From positions 10,540,001-10,604,000 of the forward strand of contig OZ316894.1 of the NCBI GenBank assembly GCA_973895155.1: DNA of 64,000 nucleotides, given 5' to 3'. Positions 1 to 10,209 of this stretch are shown piece by piece. The position numbers were made by a program, and so were the translations under genes. The DNA comes from Marsupella aquatica. Lineage: Eukaryota; Marchantiophyta. The notes under the pieces were generated by a model, which saw only the letters and a list, made by a program, of their open reading frames with translations, had not been told where the DNA came from and did not search any database. Within the stretch, counting starts at the first letter, position 1; each line of letters opens with the position of its first letter.

Positions 1-344
1 GGACTTCTCCGGGGAAGTAATGCTCTGAGGTTGCGGTCGATCTGCGGCGTGCCATGGCAGGTAGTTGCATTGAAATTGGAATTGCATGCGAGGGGGCAGA
101 GTGAGCTTCGTCAGGTGAGAGCAAGGCACGTACACTTGTTCTCATTTGACGGGGCCAGGCGATGCGCTTTGCAAGGTGGCAGCTCCTTGATGAGCCGCGT
201 GGTGTTTGAGGGCACTCCACATTTCTACTCTTTCTTGGGCACCCGCCCCCTGCCCGCGGGCACGGAAACGCGGCCCCTCCATTCGAAAAGCTTCCGTGTT
301 ACCTCTTTGACACCATTATGCTCAGGAGAGTTCCTGTAGTTTAT
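1..344. repeat. GC-rich dispersed repeat, copy A (paralogue of 20121-20450), right end cut by LINE
   Basis: Bases 1-320 align by eye, in the same orientation, with 20121-20450. Both begin ggacttctcc and share blocks such as ggccaggcgatgcgcttt, ggtggcagctcctt and gcccgcgggcacg. Copy B lies just upstream of the LEA gene that starts at 19705 on the minus strand, so this may be a copied promoter or upstream region. The copy runs off the left edge of the window and is interrupted on the right by the LINE at 345. The small ORFs it contains have no recognisable domain. Confidence 0.8.
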
Positions 345-3300
345 ATATATATATATTTATTTAAAATTAAACATTTATTCCGCGTGAACCCCACTGATGG
401 GGGAACCAGCAGGCCCAAGGGCAATAGAAGCCAGAAAGGCCAAGAAGAACACATAAAGCCAACAAGCGAGTGTACCTGAGAGTCAAGAAAAAGTGTCACA
501 CAATCCAAAGCTTACAGTCTTCTCAGGATCACCTACCAATCCCAGAGCAGTACCCTAATCAAAAACCTCCAACCGGGTTGCAGATTGCCCAGTCCATAAA
601 ACGGGAGAGATCCCAACAATTACCAGCCCACAAACACTAGGCACCCCATCTCCATCTGTCAACAGAATCTACCAGCCCCAGAATCTACCAGCCCCACAGC
701 CATCTAACAAGCCTATGTAGCAAATCTAATTCCCCTTTGTGAAATCAAACGAGCACTGATGTTCCCTACCAACTCCTTGGCACGGAGAGGTCGGGTGTGT
801 TTCCTGCTTGGAGGAGAAGATCTCCCAGCCGCCAATAACATGTCATTTACCTCAGATAAAACCAGTGAAAGATCGAAGCTTCTTCTCTTCCTATGATCAA
901 ATGTCTGCTCATTTCTGCCCAGCCATAACGTCCACAAGACCTGAAATAGAATATAGGCCTTCAGTGTGCTAACACAATCCCTCCCCACAGTGGAGTCCAA
1001 CAAGGGGAGAAGAGCCAAAATAGGCCAGTTGAACCATCCAGCTAGACAGTCCTGTGTTACCTGCCAGCAACGCCGAGCATGTCTGCACTCAAAAAAGATA
1101 TGAGGAATTGATTCCCAAGCATCATGACACAGCAGACATCGTCTGTTTCCTTTCCCAATTTTCAATGCCCGCACTCCAGAGAACAGACCCTGCGCAGTGA
1201 TCCTCCATATAAAGGTCTTGGCACGTGTAGAGATATCAAGTGTCCATAAATTGAGCCATAACTTACTCCATTCTCTCTCTGTCCTAGTACCTCCCCAGAT
1301 CCTATTGAGTCGATTCATCTCCGAACCTTTTGGCCTAAGCAATTGATAGATCCTCCTGTTATCAAGCCTAAACATTCTCAGCCTATCTTCATTGTCAATC
1401 CAACGCCATGCAGTAGGTCTAGTAAGTCCAGTATAAGCCCCAGCCAAACAAGTCCTAGCAGAAGAGATCACTCCAATCACCTCCATACAAACGGTTCTGA
1501 GTGCCTGATCAATTCCACGAATCCTGTCCAATCGTTCTGCCACCGAGATCCAACATCTCTTACTCCCTGACCATAGTGCATCAACTCTCTTAAGGCCAAT
1601 ACGGCCACAGACCTCAGCAACCGAGTTCAGACAGTCCTCCGGTAAAGATTGAAATCCTTCCAGACATTTGATCAGTTCAGAAAAACCCCAGTGCCCTGGG
1701 ATAGCTCCATCCCGAGGGCAGAAAACCAAGAATAACCTAAGTGGTTCCCAAGCCTTCCACAGACTCCCAGTATACCTCAATTTACCAAAATTTGCTGGTG
1801 AACAAAGTAAAATCCTATCTGTCATTGAATAGCCATTTCTTCTAATATTCTTATAATTTTTCCACTTAGCCAAACAAAGATTAGCCCCAAAAAGCAGGGC
1901 CCACTCTGTATTAGGGTGGTCCAAAGCTTTAGTAAACCACTGACACAACAATGCATCCGAATGGACCCGAAAGTCCTTGAAGCCTAAACCGCCCATCACC
2001 TTGGGTCGAGTCAAGGTACCCCAGGCCACCAGCGGGACCTTCCTCCCACCAGCCGGATTATAGCCCCAAAGAAAGTTACGACAAAGCGCTGTCATCTTTT
2101 TCCCTAGTGCTACAGAGGACTTTAGAAACATCATATGATAAATTGGTATTGCCTGCAGCACATGTTTAACCAGCAGAGCTCGCCCGGTGAACGATAGAAG
2201 TCGAGTAGTCCAACATGACAACCTAAGCACAATTTTATCCAAACAAAAGTCATGCAGTTTAGTTGTTAAAAGGTCCCGGCCAAAGGGAGCCCCCAGATAC
2301 CGTTGTACCTCCCCAGATCCACTGATAGTACACCCAGACTGAGCCAGCCACTTAGGTATCACCTCAAGCGCCAAAGGTATTATCATTGACTTGTGGAGGT
2401 TCAGGCGAGCCCCGGAGGCCAACTCATAGACAGCCAGCGCATCCCTAGTTTGAACAAAAGCCACCTCTGTGGCCGGTATAACCATACCCAAGTCATCCGC
2501 AAACAATCGATAGCAGAGAGTCATTCCAGGTGTAATCTGAATTCCACTAAGTTTTCCTGATTTAATCTCAGCATCTAGAAAGTCCATCAGAGGTTGCGTA
2601 GAGATGGTGAACAGCAGAGGTGAGAGCGGGCAGCCCTGTCTCACCCCCCGTAGCAACGACACCTCCCCTGAGAACATTCCATTTACATGGATCCGAGAAG
2701 CAGAATTGCTTAATAGACCCTTCACCAGCAAAATAAAATGTGCGCTCAGCCCAAGTAGGTGCATTGTCTCCCAGATATAAGAGTGACTGACTCGATCAAA
2801 GGCCTTCTCAAAGTCCAATTTCAGAAAAAGGGACTCACATTTGTTATGCTTAACCCAATCCTCTGTAAGCCATGCAATAGAAATATTCTCAAGAATATGT
2901 CTCCCCGGAACGAATCCAGTCTGCTGCACACTGATAAGGGAAGGGAGCAGCACTTTCAACCTCACAGCCAGCAGTTTAGCAATGATCTTGTATACAGTGT
3001 TTAGCATCGTGAGTGGCCTCCAGTCTTTCAGTCTTCTCTTATCAGGTTTCTTGGGGATGAATTTGATTATCCCCAACTTGATAGAGCAAGCCAGATCCCC
3101 ATTCACCCAAAAAGCCTCTATCATTCTCATCATGTCATCCTTCATAAAGGACCAGCATTGTCTGAAAACCTCAATTGTGAAGCCATCAGGCCCGGGGGCC
3201 TTATCCGCATGTAGCATCCAAATCGTCTCTTCTACCTCTTTAAGTAAAGGAAGGGCCTCCAGTAGCCTCGATTGTGCCTCAGTCAATGCCTTCCTGGTAT

Positions 3301-4003
3301 TTCCTAATAGCCATTGTCGTGCCTCCCTTACCGCCCGAGCTTTAGACTCAGAAGACCCCTCAGGAGCAAAGAGCAAAGAGCATTGCTTCTCAACCTCAAG
3401 CAGTACGTCCATCTCAGAAGAGAGCGTTGTCCCGTCTTCCAAGAGCAACGAAGGCATTGCCTCCCTACTGCGCTTAGCTCTAACCATCGCAAAATAGAAG
3501 CGAGAGGGCTCATTACCCTCCCCAAGCCACTTGATTCTCGCCAATCTTCGCCCCAGCTGAGCCTCATCCTGTTCCGCAATTCTCATCTCATCCTCTATCG
3601 TTAAAAAATCTTTAAGCATTGTTTCCGAGTACTCGCCCATCATTGCCACCTTCAGCGATCTAAGTTTGTCTCTAATAGCCTCTAGAGCCACTGTTTTGTC
3701 CATTGGGGTACCTTGAATTCTTTTCAGGCACTCACGGAGTCTCTTTTTTGTTTGAACAAATCTCAGATGTGGGTCAGTAACCAGCAGGTTTCCATCTTCC
3801 CAAGCAGCACGCAGTTGATTCCAATTTTCCTCTGATTGTAAGAACGCTGGATTTGCTTTAAAGTACGATTATTTCCTGCTTACCCCAGCTTCTTCTATCC
3901 GTGCCATTTGAATTTCTACCAGCACAGGATCATGATCAGACAGAGCAGAACCACCATCATGCCTAACCATGATAAGCCGCCCAAGCCACCAGCCTTGCTC
4001 ACT
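345..4003 (-). mobile_element. 5'-truncated non-LTR retrotransposon (LINE) with 15-bp target-site duplication
   Basis: The element is bounded by a perfect 15-bp direct repeat, gttcctgtagtttat, at 330-344 and 4004-4018, as expected from target-primed reverse transcription. On its own (minus) strand it ends in an A/T-rich tail next to 345. Its upstream end, near 3900-3960, still encodes the tail of an apurinic-type endonuclease (a SDHDPV motif), followed by a stop at about 3867 and then the reverse-transcriptase ORF. The first ORF and most of the endonuclease are missing, so it is 5'-truncated and non-autonomous. It landed inside one unit of an 80-bp tandem repeat; the other parts are at 319-344 and 4009-4148. 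The full-length duplication and long intact ORF suggest a fairly recent insertion. Confidence 0.93.
713..3703 (-). CDS. LINE ORF2 fragment: reverse transcriptase plus zinc-binding C-terminal domain
   Basis: This is a 996-residue open frame from the first ATG; the frame itself stays open upstream to a stop near 3867. Reverse-transcriptase motifs appear in order: KAPGPDGF (about 168-175), GFVPGRHI (263-270), the catalytic Asp in LKLDFEKAFDRV (D297), RQGCPLSPLLF (355-365) and the FADD box (401-404) with its two metal-binding aspartates. The last third carries the tryptophan-rich zf-RVT type region with a CxxC...H...C pattern (CLLCHDAW...HIFFECRH) found in plant LINEs. It would copy its own RNA at a nicked chromosomal target. 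The catalytic residues are intact, but the endonuclease is truncated and a stop separates the two parts, so the copy itself should not be mobile. Confidence 0.93.
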   Translation of the reverse strand: MDKTVALEAIRDKLRSLKVAMMGEYSETMLKDFLTIEDEMRIAEQDEAQLGRRLARIKWLGEGNEPSRFYFAMVRAKRSREAMPSLLLEDGTTLSSEMDVLLEVEKQCSLLFAPEGSSESKARAVREARQWLLGNTRKALTEAQSRLLEALPLLKEVEETIWMLHADKAPGPDGFTIEVFRQCWSFMKDDMMRMIEAFWVNGDLACSIKLGIIKFIPKKPDKRRLKDWRPLTMLNTVYKIIAKLLAVRLKVLLPSLISVQQTGFVPGRHILENISIAWLTEDWVKHNKCESLFLKLDFEKAFDRVSHSYIWETMHLLGLSAHFILLVKGLLSNSASRIHVNGMFSGEVSLLRGVRQGCPLSPLLFTISTQPLMDFLDAEIKSGKLSGIQITPGMTLCYRLFADDLGMVIPATEVAFVQTRDALAVYELASGARLNLHKSMIIPLALEVIPKWLAQSGCTISGSGEVQRYLGAPFGRDLLTTKLHDFCLDKIVLRLSCWTTRLLSFTGRALLVKHVLQAIPIYHMMFLKSSVALGKKMTALCRNFLWGYNPAGGRKVPLVAWGTLTRPKVMGGLGFKDFRVHSDALLCQWFTKALDHPNTEWALLFGANLCLAKWKNYKNIRRNGYSMTDRILLCSPANFGKLRYTGSLWKAWEPLRLFLVFCPRDGAIPGHWGFSELIKCLEGFQSLPEDCLNSVAEVCGRIGLKRVDALWSGSKRCWISVAERLDRIRGIDQALRTVCMEVIGVISSARTCLAGAYTGLTRPTAWRWIDNEDRLRMFRLDNRRIYQLLRPKGSEMNRLNRIWGGTRTEREWSKLWLNLWTLDISTRAKTFIWRITAQGLFSGVRALKIGKGNRRCLLCHDAWESIPHIFFECRHARRCWQVTQDCLAGWFNWPILALLPLLDSTVGRDCVSTLKAYILFQVLWTLWLGRNEQTFDHRKRRSFDLSLVLSEVNDMLLAAGRSSPPSRKHTRPLRAKELVGNISARLISQRGIRFAT

Positions 4004-4008
4004 GTTCC

Positions 4009-4148
4009 TGTAGTTTATTTATCCGATACAGCTTCATTGCCATTAAAATTGTTTGAATTTACAATGCTCAGGAGAGTGGTTTCTTTCATGTAGTGTATTT
4101 ATCCGATACAGCTTCATTGCCACTAAATTTTTTTGAATTTATAATCCT
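4009..4148. repeat. 80-bp tandem repeat, two units (third partial unit left of the LINE)
   Basis: The block beginning tgtagtttatttatccgata at 4009 recurs at 4089 with a few changes, a period of 80 bp. The end of a further unit (atgctcaggagag) is at 319-331, so the LINE split a pre-existing array. Confidence 0.8.
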
Positions 4149-4179
4149 GCCATGTTTCCAAATATAGGTCCCCTGTTTA

Positions 4180-4310
4180 CCTAGTTAAACTTGTCATCTA
4201 TGTACTAAACCATGAGATTTTTATAAATACAGAAAAAAGAGTGACACTATTGTCAATTAGAACATCTTTAGTGGCAAAGTACTTAAAAGATGTTATCGGA
4301 TAAGGGCATA
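4180..4310. repeat. Dispersed repeat shared with 20590-20780 and 39960-40200
   Basis: All three loci carry a block close to aattagaacatctttagtggcaa, followed by tacttaaaa or a similar string, preceded by A/T-rich text mentioning tactaaac. At 1-4300 and 20121-20780 this block follows the same GC-rich repeat, so the two loci are collinear copies of a larger segment. Confidence 0.55.
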
Positions 4311-4439
4311 TGGTCTTCTTTACGCTTTTTACAAGATATAGTGACCTTAATATGTCTATCTGCATATGTTTTATAGGATGACCTTATGTCTATTTGCATA
4401 TATTTTGGAGGCTGCAATAATGGCCAATTGCAAACACCT

Positions 4440-5290
4440 TTTGGCTATCTTGTCTTATTCAAAGTGCTTTGCAATCTATTTTATATTAATCTGGTGTAAC
4501 TTGTGCTTTTGCCCTGTATTATTTTAAATTCAGTAACTTCTCCCAGTTACTTTAATATTCTCATTCCTGAGTTTTTATTCGGTACATTATACTTTACCAG
4601 CATTCCTCCTTATTTGCATGAAAAGGTTGGACTCTCCAAGCCCAACCAGGCAACTAAGACTCTGTCTATTGATGGAATGTAACTTATTTGTCCATTGGTT
4701 AAAATGTTTACAATGTTTATGGATCAATAGGTGTCAAGTGGATAGGGAGCAGGGCTCTACCTTATTTGCATAAGAAGGTTTGACTCGCCAGGGCCAGCCA
4801 GGCAACTACTGTAGGACTCTATCTATCAATTGCAATGTAACTTATATGTCCATTGGTTATAAAATTTACAATGCTTATGGTTTATGGATCAATAAGTGTT
4901 CACATAAATAGAGAGCCACTCAAAATAGAGCAGAAAAATTAGAAGGATACACTAAGTTAGAGTATGATACTTTTCTTTGAATCACAGAGTATTGCACCTA
5001 TAAAGATGCAATGATCGGTACATTCACGTTAATGTATAAAAAATGCACAACTTCGACCTGAAGTCTCACCCAGAAAGTATCGTACCTCTCTTCCCTTTAA
5101 AGGTGTGTATTTTTTCCCATTAACTTTCTTATAATCATTCTTTCAATACTTTTGAATAGGATATGATGGTTTGTGTTTCATAAACTAGTTAAATTAATAA
5201 TATACTGAATCAGAACTACTAGAGTTTATTAGTTCAAATAGCTCTCTCTTAGAAGGGGCCAACTGTATGTAGGGAGAAATAAAGGAGTTC
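4440..5290. repeat. LTR-like repeat, copy 1 (related to 29640-30290), with an internal ~150-bp duplication
   Basis: Blocks match 29640-30290 in order: a Tcttgtcttatt start, a segment with gtccattgg (a CCAAT motif), ggtgtcaa, taaatag, aaggtgtg(t/c)att, and a shared end near agctctctcttagaa / agctgtgtcttagaac. The CCAAT-bearing part is itself duplicated in tandem (about 4605-4750 and 4760-4910). The order CCAAT box, TATA-like tract and A/T-rich 3' part resembles a solo LTR, but I see no clean TG...CA ends or coding interior. Confidence 0.5.
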
Positions 5291-5299
5291 ATATAATAG

Positions 5300-5705
5300 T
5301 AAGGCACTAGCCCCGACTACCCCTTCTTTGAACATGAATAGCCCAGAGGATAATAAAACTGTCACCAAAGTATATTCCTTAGTCATATTCTTTGAATGTT
5401 AATGAAATGATAAAAAAACTATCATGCATGTCATCATCCTAATAACAATACATAACATACCATCATCTTTTATATGCACATCCCTCCTTCTATGCACATA
5501 TGTTATGGTGGGGCCATAGAGTTCATTTTTTAAATATAAACAAAAATCATGACAAAAAGCATGCATAATAATTATCATTTGAAATGCTGCCATAAGTTTC
5601 CCCATTCACATGGTGAGCCATGGAGTTACAGTATAAAGACTTCACTCTACAAGCCTAGGCCCCAACTCTAGCTTGTAGATTGGTGCTTTATAAGTAAAAT
5701 GACTT
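5300..5705. repeat. Direct repeat, left member of a 2.2-kb-spaced pair
   Basis: About 400 bp beginning near ggcactagccccgactac align with 7490-7870. Shared blocks include gttaatgaaatgataaaa, catgcatgt, acatacataccc-like text, gcacatatgttatggtgggg and gagccatggagttacag, and the end ggccccaactctagcttgtag. Same orientation and a spacing of about 2.19 kb suggest degenerate LTRs of a small non-autonomous retroelement. Confidence 0.65.
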
Positions 5706-7489
5706 TGCTTGTATTTCCAGGTCTTGTGTTTGGCTATTAGTGGACCACCTCTATCCTCCTTACACTCCTGCCCTGTTTGCCACGTTCCACTTTGCGAGGA
5801 GGCCCTGTAACTAGTAAGGAGAAATTGTAAACTAGTTGAGGAGAGATGTAATTGGGCAAGGACTACAATAAGTGAACACACAAACCTTAAAGTGGGGAAT
5901 ACAGGTGTATATACTTCCCCCTTATATACCGGCAAGTGTCCCTTAAACCACAACTGCCTGTAAATAAGGGGGAAGTATTCAAGATTTATCCCGTTTGGCA
6001 CTTTCCATCCACTTCTTTCTTCAAAAATGCCAGACTACTCCATGATTTAGGGGAAAAAATTACTACTACTAGTGAATTAACTATAGCTCTTGAATGGCAG
6101 CTGTGATTTAATAGAGTAGTACACTCAATAATCAATTGGGCAAATCATCAACTTACTTGTATCTCATAAAGTCATTGAGTATACAGTTTGAGACATTTCT
6201 ATAGTCATAAATTTTGGGGATGCGTAGCATGGTAGCAGTCATATTGTGTTTAAGATGGTGATATTCCAGTTTCTGGTCTTAGCCAAAACATTGATGGCCC
6301 TCAACTCTAGGTAAGGTCATACTTTGAAGCACTTGCACAATAGTAGTTTTTGGGTTCTGGTCCAGGCCACCCTCCAGTGGCTCTTCTGGCTCTCATGTCC
6401 TGACTAGATGTTTTGTAGCTTTTGTTGGGGTGTCTCGCCCCAGGGTGGAGCTTTGTGTCATGTTTCTTTTGGATTGGGTAGTTGTTCCCCCCTGTGTGGT
6501 ATTCAGTGGGCTGGTCCCTCCCCTTTTTGAAAAAAAAGAGGTTGTCATAGACACAACAAAACTACCCCTAACATTTACCAATGAGCTTGTGGTGGGCCAC
6601 TATGCATTTACAGCCTCCCGTATGTCTCCCTATATAGCATGCTCATCCTGGAACATGTTTTACTTTTTGTCTTGTAGTGATATTAAGTGGACAAAATTAA
6701 AGAGTAAGACTAGAATACATATCAAATGTGAATGAAATCAAATAATATAAATAAAGTACATGCAATAAAAGCACATAGTGACCAATGGAAAGTACAATTT
6801 TATTACACAAAGTTGCTACTAGTTGTGCACAATGAAATCAAATAATATAAATAAAGCACATGCAATAAAAGCACATAATGACCAATGGAAAGTACAATTT
6901 TATTACACAAAGATCCTACGAGTTGTGCACGTATTTCAGTGTGTCTTATTAATGACTTTTATTCAATAAAAACCATAAACTTAGGAAAGAAAGCCACAAG
7001 GGGAGCTTAAGACAGGATGTGCTGACATTTCTTAGAATCATTCCTCTCACTCATGAGTATACTTAAAAGCGGTAGAAAATGAAACCCTTAGTTTCTCTCT
7101 AGGACTTAACAAATTATACAAATTAAGGGGGCTGCCAAAATAAATTCAAAACACTATAGAATACCAAAAATTTAAAGGGGTCCAAAAATGAATTAAAAGT
7201 CTATGTGATACAAAGGATGCCCCTTGTTAAGTTACATTCAAATAAAAATTCATGATACACAAATATGAATAAGACAAAACATGAGAGTTGGATTCACCAT
7301 ATAGCAGCTTCAATATGCATTTACAGCCTCCCGTATGTCTCCCTACATACATGGTCAACCTTAATTTGCAATAATGGTCCATCTCGGGGACCCTTACTAT
7401 CAACATAATCTCTTGCCAAAAACCAATGTTGAGAAACCTTTCTGGAAACTAATTATGTGATATACAGGAGGTCTAGACAGGAGACTAAT
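5706..7489. other. Interior between the paired direct repeats; no gene seen
   Basis: No long open frame is present. It holds a perfect-length 100-bp tandem duplication (6731-6930) and a block tatgcatttacagcctcccg plus about 15 further bases that occurs at 6600-6635 and again at 7312-7348. Nothing resembles gag, protease, reverse transcriptase or integrase. Confidence 0.5.
6731..6930. repeat. 100-bp tandem duplication
   Basis: The segment starting aatgaaatcaaataatata at 6731 repeats at 6831 with an exact 100-bp period. Only a few bases differ, and both units end in gttgtgcac. The near-identity marks a recent duplication. Confidence 0.92.
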
Positions 7490-7870
7490 TACTTAATACT
7501 AGCCCCTGACTACTCATTCGTTGAACGTGAATAGTAGGGAGGACAAGAAAATTATCACCAAATATATTCCTTATTTGCATTTTTTTGAAGGTTAATGAAA
7601 TGATAAAAACCCATCATGCATGTAATTATTTTAATAATCATACATAACATACCCTACTCTTTTCTATGCACATATGTTATGGTGGGGCTATGGAGCTCAT
7701 TTTTTAATATAAATAGAAATCATAATAAAAAGCATGTATGATTATCATTTGTCATACATCATAGTCATGAGTTTCCCATCCACATGATGAGCCATGGAGT
7801 TACAGTCTAAAGGCTTCACTCTCGAAGCTAGGCCCCAACTCTAGCTTGTAGTTGAGGCTTTATAAGTAAG
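7490..7870. repeat. Direct repeat, right member of the 2.2-kb-spaced pair
   Basis: It is homologous to 5300-5705 (see that entry). Homology fades just after ctttataagtaa at both copies. Confidence 0.65.
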
Positions 7871-8200
7871 ATAAAGGAGGTCTGGGTAAGGGTTCTGGCC
7901 AGCAGTTTCTGTACTACTGAATATTGGTTACCTGTGTGTAACCATTTTTGGAATTACTTGCTATATTCCATATCCTTGCCCGGAAACTCATGCTCAGTGC
8001 CTTTTTCCCGAGCCACTAGTTATGTTGTAGAAAGGGGGTCTGGGTAGGGGTTCTAGACTGAACCTACTCCCAAAATACTTGGAAAAGCTTCCCATTCACA
8101 GCATGCCAAGCTTTTGCTCATTTTCTGGTCACAAGGTTAGAGGCTAATAATCCAACCCAGACCACCATTATACTATACGTAAATTTCTTACGGAATAAGG
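7870..8200. repeat. Dispersed repeat related to 60960-61330 and to the 20815-21911 array
   Basis: The text around tgtgtgtaaccatttttgg, acttgctat, cataat or ccatatcc, and ggaaactcatgctcagtg matches units of the 20815-21911 array. The following part (ggtctgggtaggggttcta...gaaaagcttccca...ttttctggtca) matches 61140-61330. No coding capacity was seen. Confidence 0.6.
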
Positions 8201-8475
8201 GTTACCAGAGGGTAACCATTTCTAGTCCACACTCCTATTCTCATAATCTAGTGCCCACAAATATACAGCAGGGTAATCTCTTCCCAGACAGGACTTACCC
8301 ACAATTATTAAGGTCAGGGCAGGGATCTAGAGTGTAACCTTGCTACATGAATGTTTGAAAATGCTTCCTGACTGCCAGTTAGGTTATTCTCACATTTTTG
8401 ACTCAGGGCTACACCACCCTAGTAACCCCCACCTAGACATTGGCTATACTAGTCATTTGTGGATGCAAACCTAGG

Positions 8476-9553
8476 TTTATGGCCTAGTTCTAAAGTGAAG
8501 CATATAGACCTTAACTCTGCCTGTGTCACTCAACTTTGGGGAACTTTGGGGGTGTGGGGTATTGAGACAAATCTACAACTATAATAAGGGATCCCGCCTT
8601 TTTTTTGTCTATTGTCCGAATACAAAAAAGTTCTTGGGCATAAAAGATTCACAGCCGTTGGATTCGATTAGCTATTTTCCTTGACCATTGATGGAAGAAA
8701 TGTGCACCCCTAGCACATATGTGCTTCCAACTGCCCCATAAATGCCCCGGCCCTCCTTGGACAGTGCAATGCACTGGCATAGGGCTCGTCATAATATAAT
8801 GAGTGTAAAAAATAAATAATGGTTTTGTTGGAAGGTTTATTTTGTACTCACCTATATTTATTGATTTAAAAAAACAGGTAGTCAGGCTAATAGAACTAAC
8901 TACAATGAGAAGCTAGAGTTTGGTTCTAGGCTATAGAGTGACCCATCTAGACTTTGACTCTAGGGCCCCACCAAACTTATGCGGAAGGAAAGGAGGGGAT
9001 ATTCTGTTATTACTAGCCGATGCCTATGCATTACACAAGATTTTGAGGTGAGGGAAAATTGGCAAGATGAGAAACAGATGTAAAGATAAGAAAAATATGT
9101 CAAGGAGAGAAAAGATGTCAAGGGTGAGGGAAAGATGTCATGGTGAGATAAAGATGTAAAGGTGAGAAACAGATGTAAAGATAGAAACAGTTGTAAAGAT
9201 AAAAACCGATGTAAGGGTGAAGAAAGGATGTCAAAGTGATAAAGATATAAAGGTGAAAAAAAGATAAGATATCGAGGTGAGAAAGGATGTCAAAGTGAGA
9301 AACTAAATCAAGCCAGGTGAGAAAAGATCTTGAGGAGAAAAAATATGTTTAGGGTGCAAAAATATTGAGAAGAAAGAATATGTGTAGGGTGAAAAGATCT
9401 TGAGAAGAAAAAATATGTTTAGGGTGAGAAAAATGTCATGATTATATTATGATTTGTCTCAATTCCCCACACCCCCAAATCAAAGTTCCCCAAAGTTAAG
9501 TGACAAGGGCAGAATTAATGTCTACAGGCTCCACTTTAAAACTAGGCCATAAA
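8476..9553. mobile_element. Non-autonomous element with ~100-bp terminal inverted repeats
   Basis: The left end (8476-8585, starting tttatggcctagttctaaag) is the reverse complement of the right end (about 9440-9553) over roughly 105 bp with scattered mismatches. Shared blocks are aactttggggaacttt, gggggtgtgggg and attgagacaaatc. The interior has no transposase. From 9050 to 9435 it is a purine-rich array of degenerate ~18-25-bp units (variants of aaagatgtcaaggtgaga). This is the structure of a MITE-like DNA transposon about 1.08 kb long. A target-site duplication is not clear: gtggatg occurs at 8459-8465 and 9554-9560, but 10 bases separate the left copy from the inverted repeat. Confidence 0.75.
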
Positions 9554-9653
9554 GTGGATGGATGGGAAGGACAGTGATGGATGGGTGGATGAGAAGTGAC
9601 GCTCATGGCTTGGGGAATTGGAGTGGATGGGATGGGAATTAGAGTGGATGGGA

Positions 9654-9738
9654 TGCGCGCATGGGAATTGGAGTGGATTGATCCACTCCAATAGTCCAAT
9701 CTCATCCGATCCGATCCACTCTAATTCCCATGCGCGCA
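9654..9738. repeat. Inverted repeat / hairpin, 25-bp arms
   Basis: 9654-9678 and 9714-9738 are reverse complements over 25 bp with one mismatch (outer part tgcgcgcatgggaatt). A smaller palindrome, ggagtggat / atccactcc, lies inside at 9670-9689. It is flanked on the left by ggatgg-type simple repeats (9550-9655). It sits about 500 bp upstream of the H-protein start, in the promoter area. Confidence 0.8.
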
Positions 9739-9759
9739 GAAGAGAAGAGAGTGCTGCAT

Positions 9760-9895
9760 TGCCCAGATTTTTGTGGTGTGGAGACGTGAGGAGAGCCGAC
9801 GCTCAGAGCTCGAACAGAGTGAGTGACATTGCTCAGCTTCTTGTGCTGTGGGGAGACGTGAGGAGTGCAGACGCTCAGACAGAGTGAGTGAATTA
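9760..9895. repeat. 72-bp tandem duplication in the H-protein upstream region
   Basis: gagacgtgaggag recurs at 9781 and 9853, and the surrounding text (attgc..cag, cttgtgctgtg, gacgctcaga, acagagtgagtga) recurs with the same 72-bp period. It probably lies in the promoter or 5' leader of the gene at 10210. Confidence 0.85.
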
Positions 9896-10209
9896 TGCAG
9901 TAGCAGTCGACGAGAAATCGGGCGAACTGTTGAATGCTTGTCCTCTTGTTGTTGTTGCTTGATTGCTTTCTTAGTTTCTATCTGCGGTGACATCAAGTAG
10001 TTATCGTTGTCATTTCGGATTGGAAGAGTTGGGGAGTTGGAATCAGCCATCAGTCTTGTTTTCTTTCGTTCTGCGTTTGTTGTGGAGTGAGTTTCGGTCG
10101 TGAGTGTTGCGTTTCGGATTTACAGCTTGTGGGTGTGTGTCGTCCCCCTCTGCTCGCGTTTCAGGAGCGCGACGGCATTGTGTTGGAGGAAAAGGGAGGG
10201 TGCATCAAA

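Noticed and set aside
2841-3497. 218-codon plus-strand frame antisense to the LINE RT
   Set aside because: Shadow frame opposite a clear reverse-transcriptase coding sequence.
8459-9560. gtggatg as a target-site duplication of the TIR element
   Set aside because: Ten bases separate the left copy from the inverted repeat, and ggatgg simple repeats on the right make a chance match likely.
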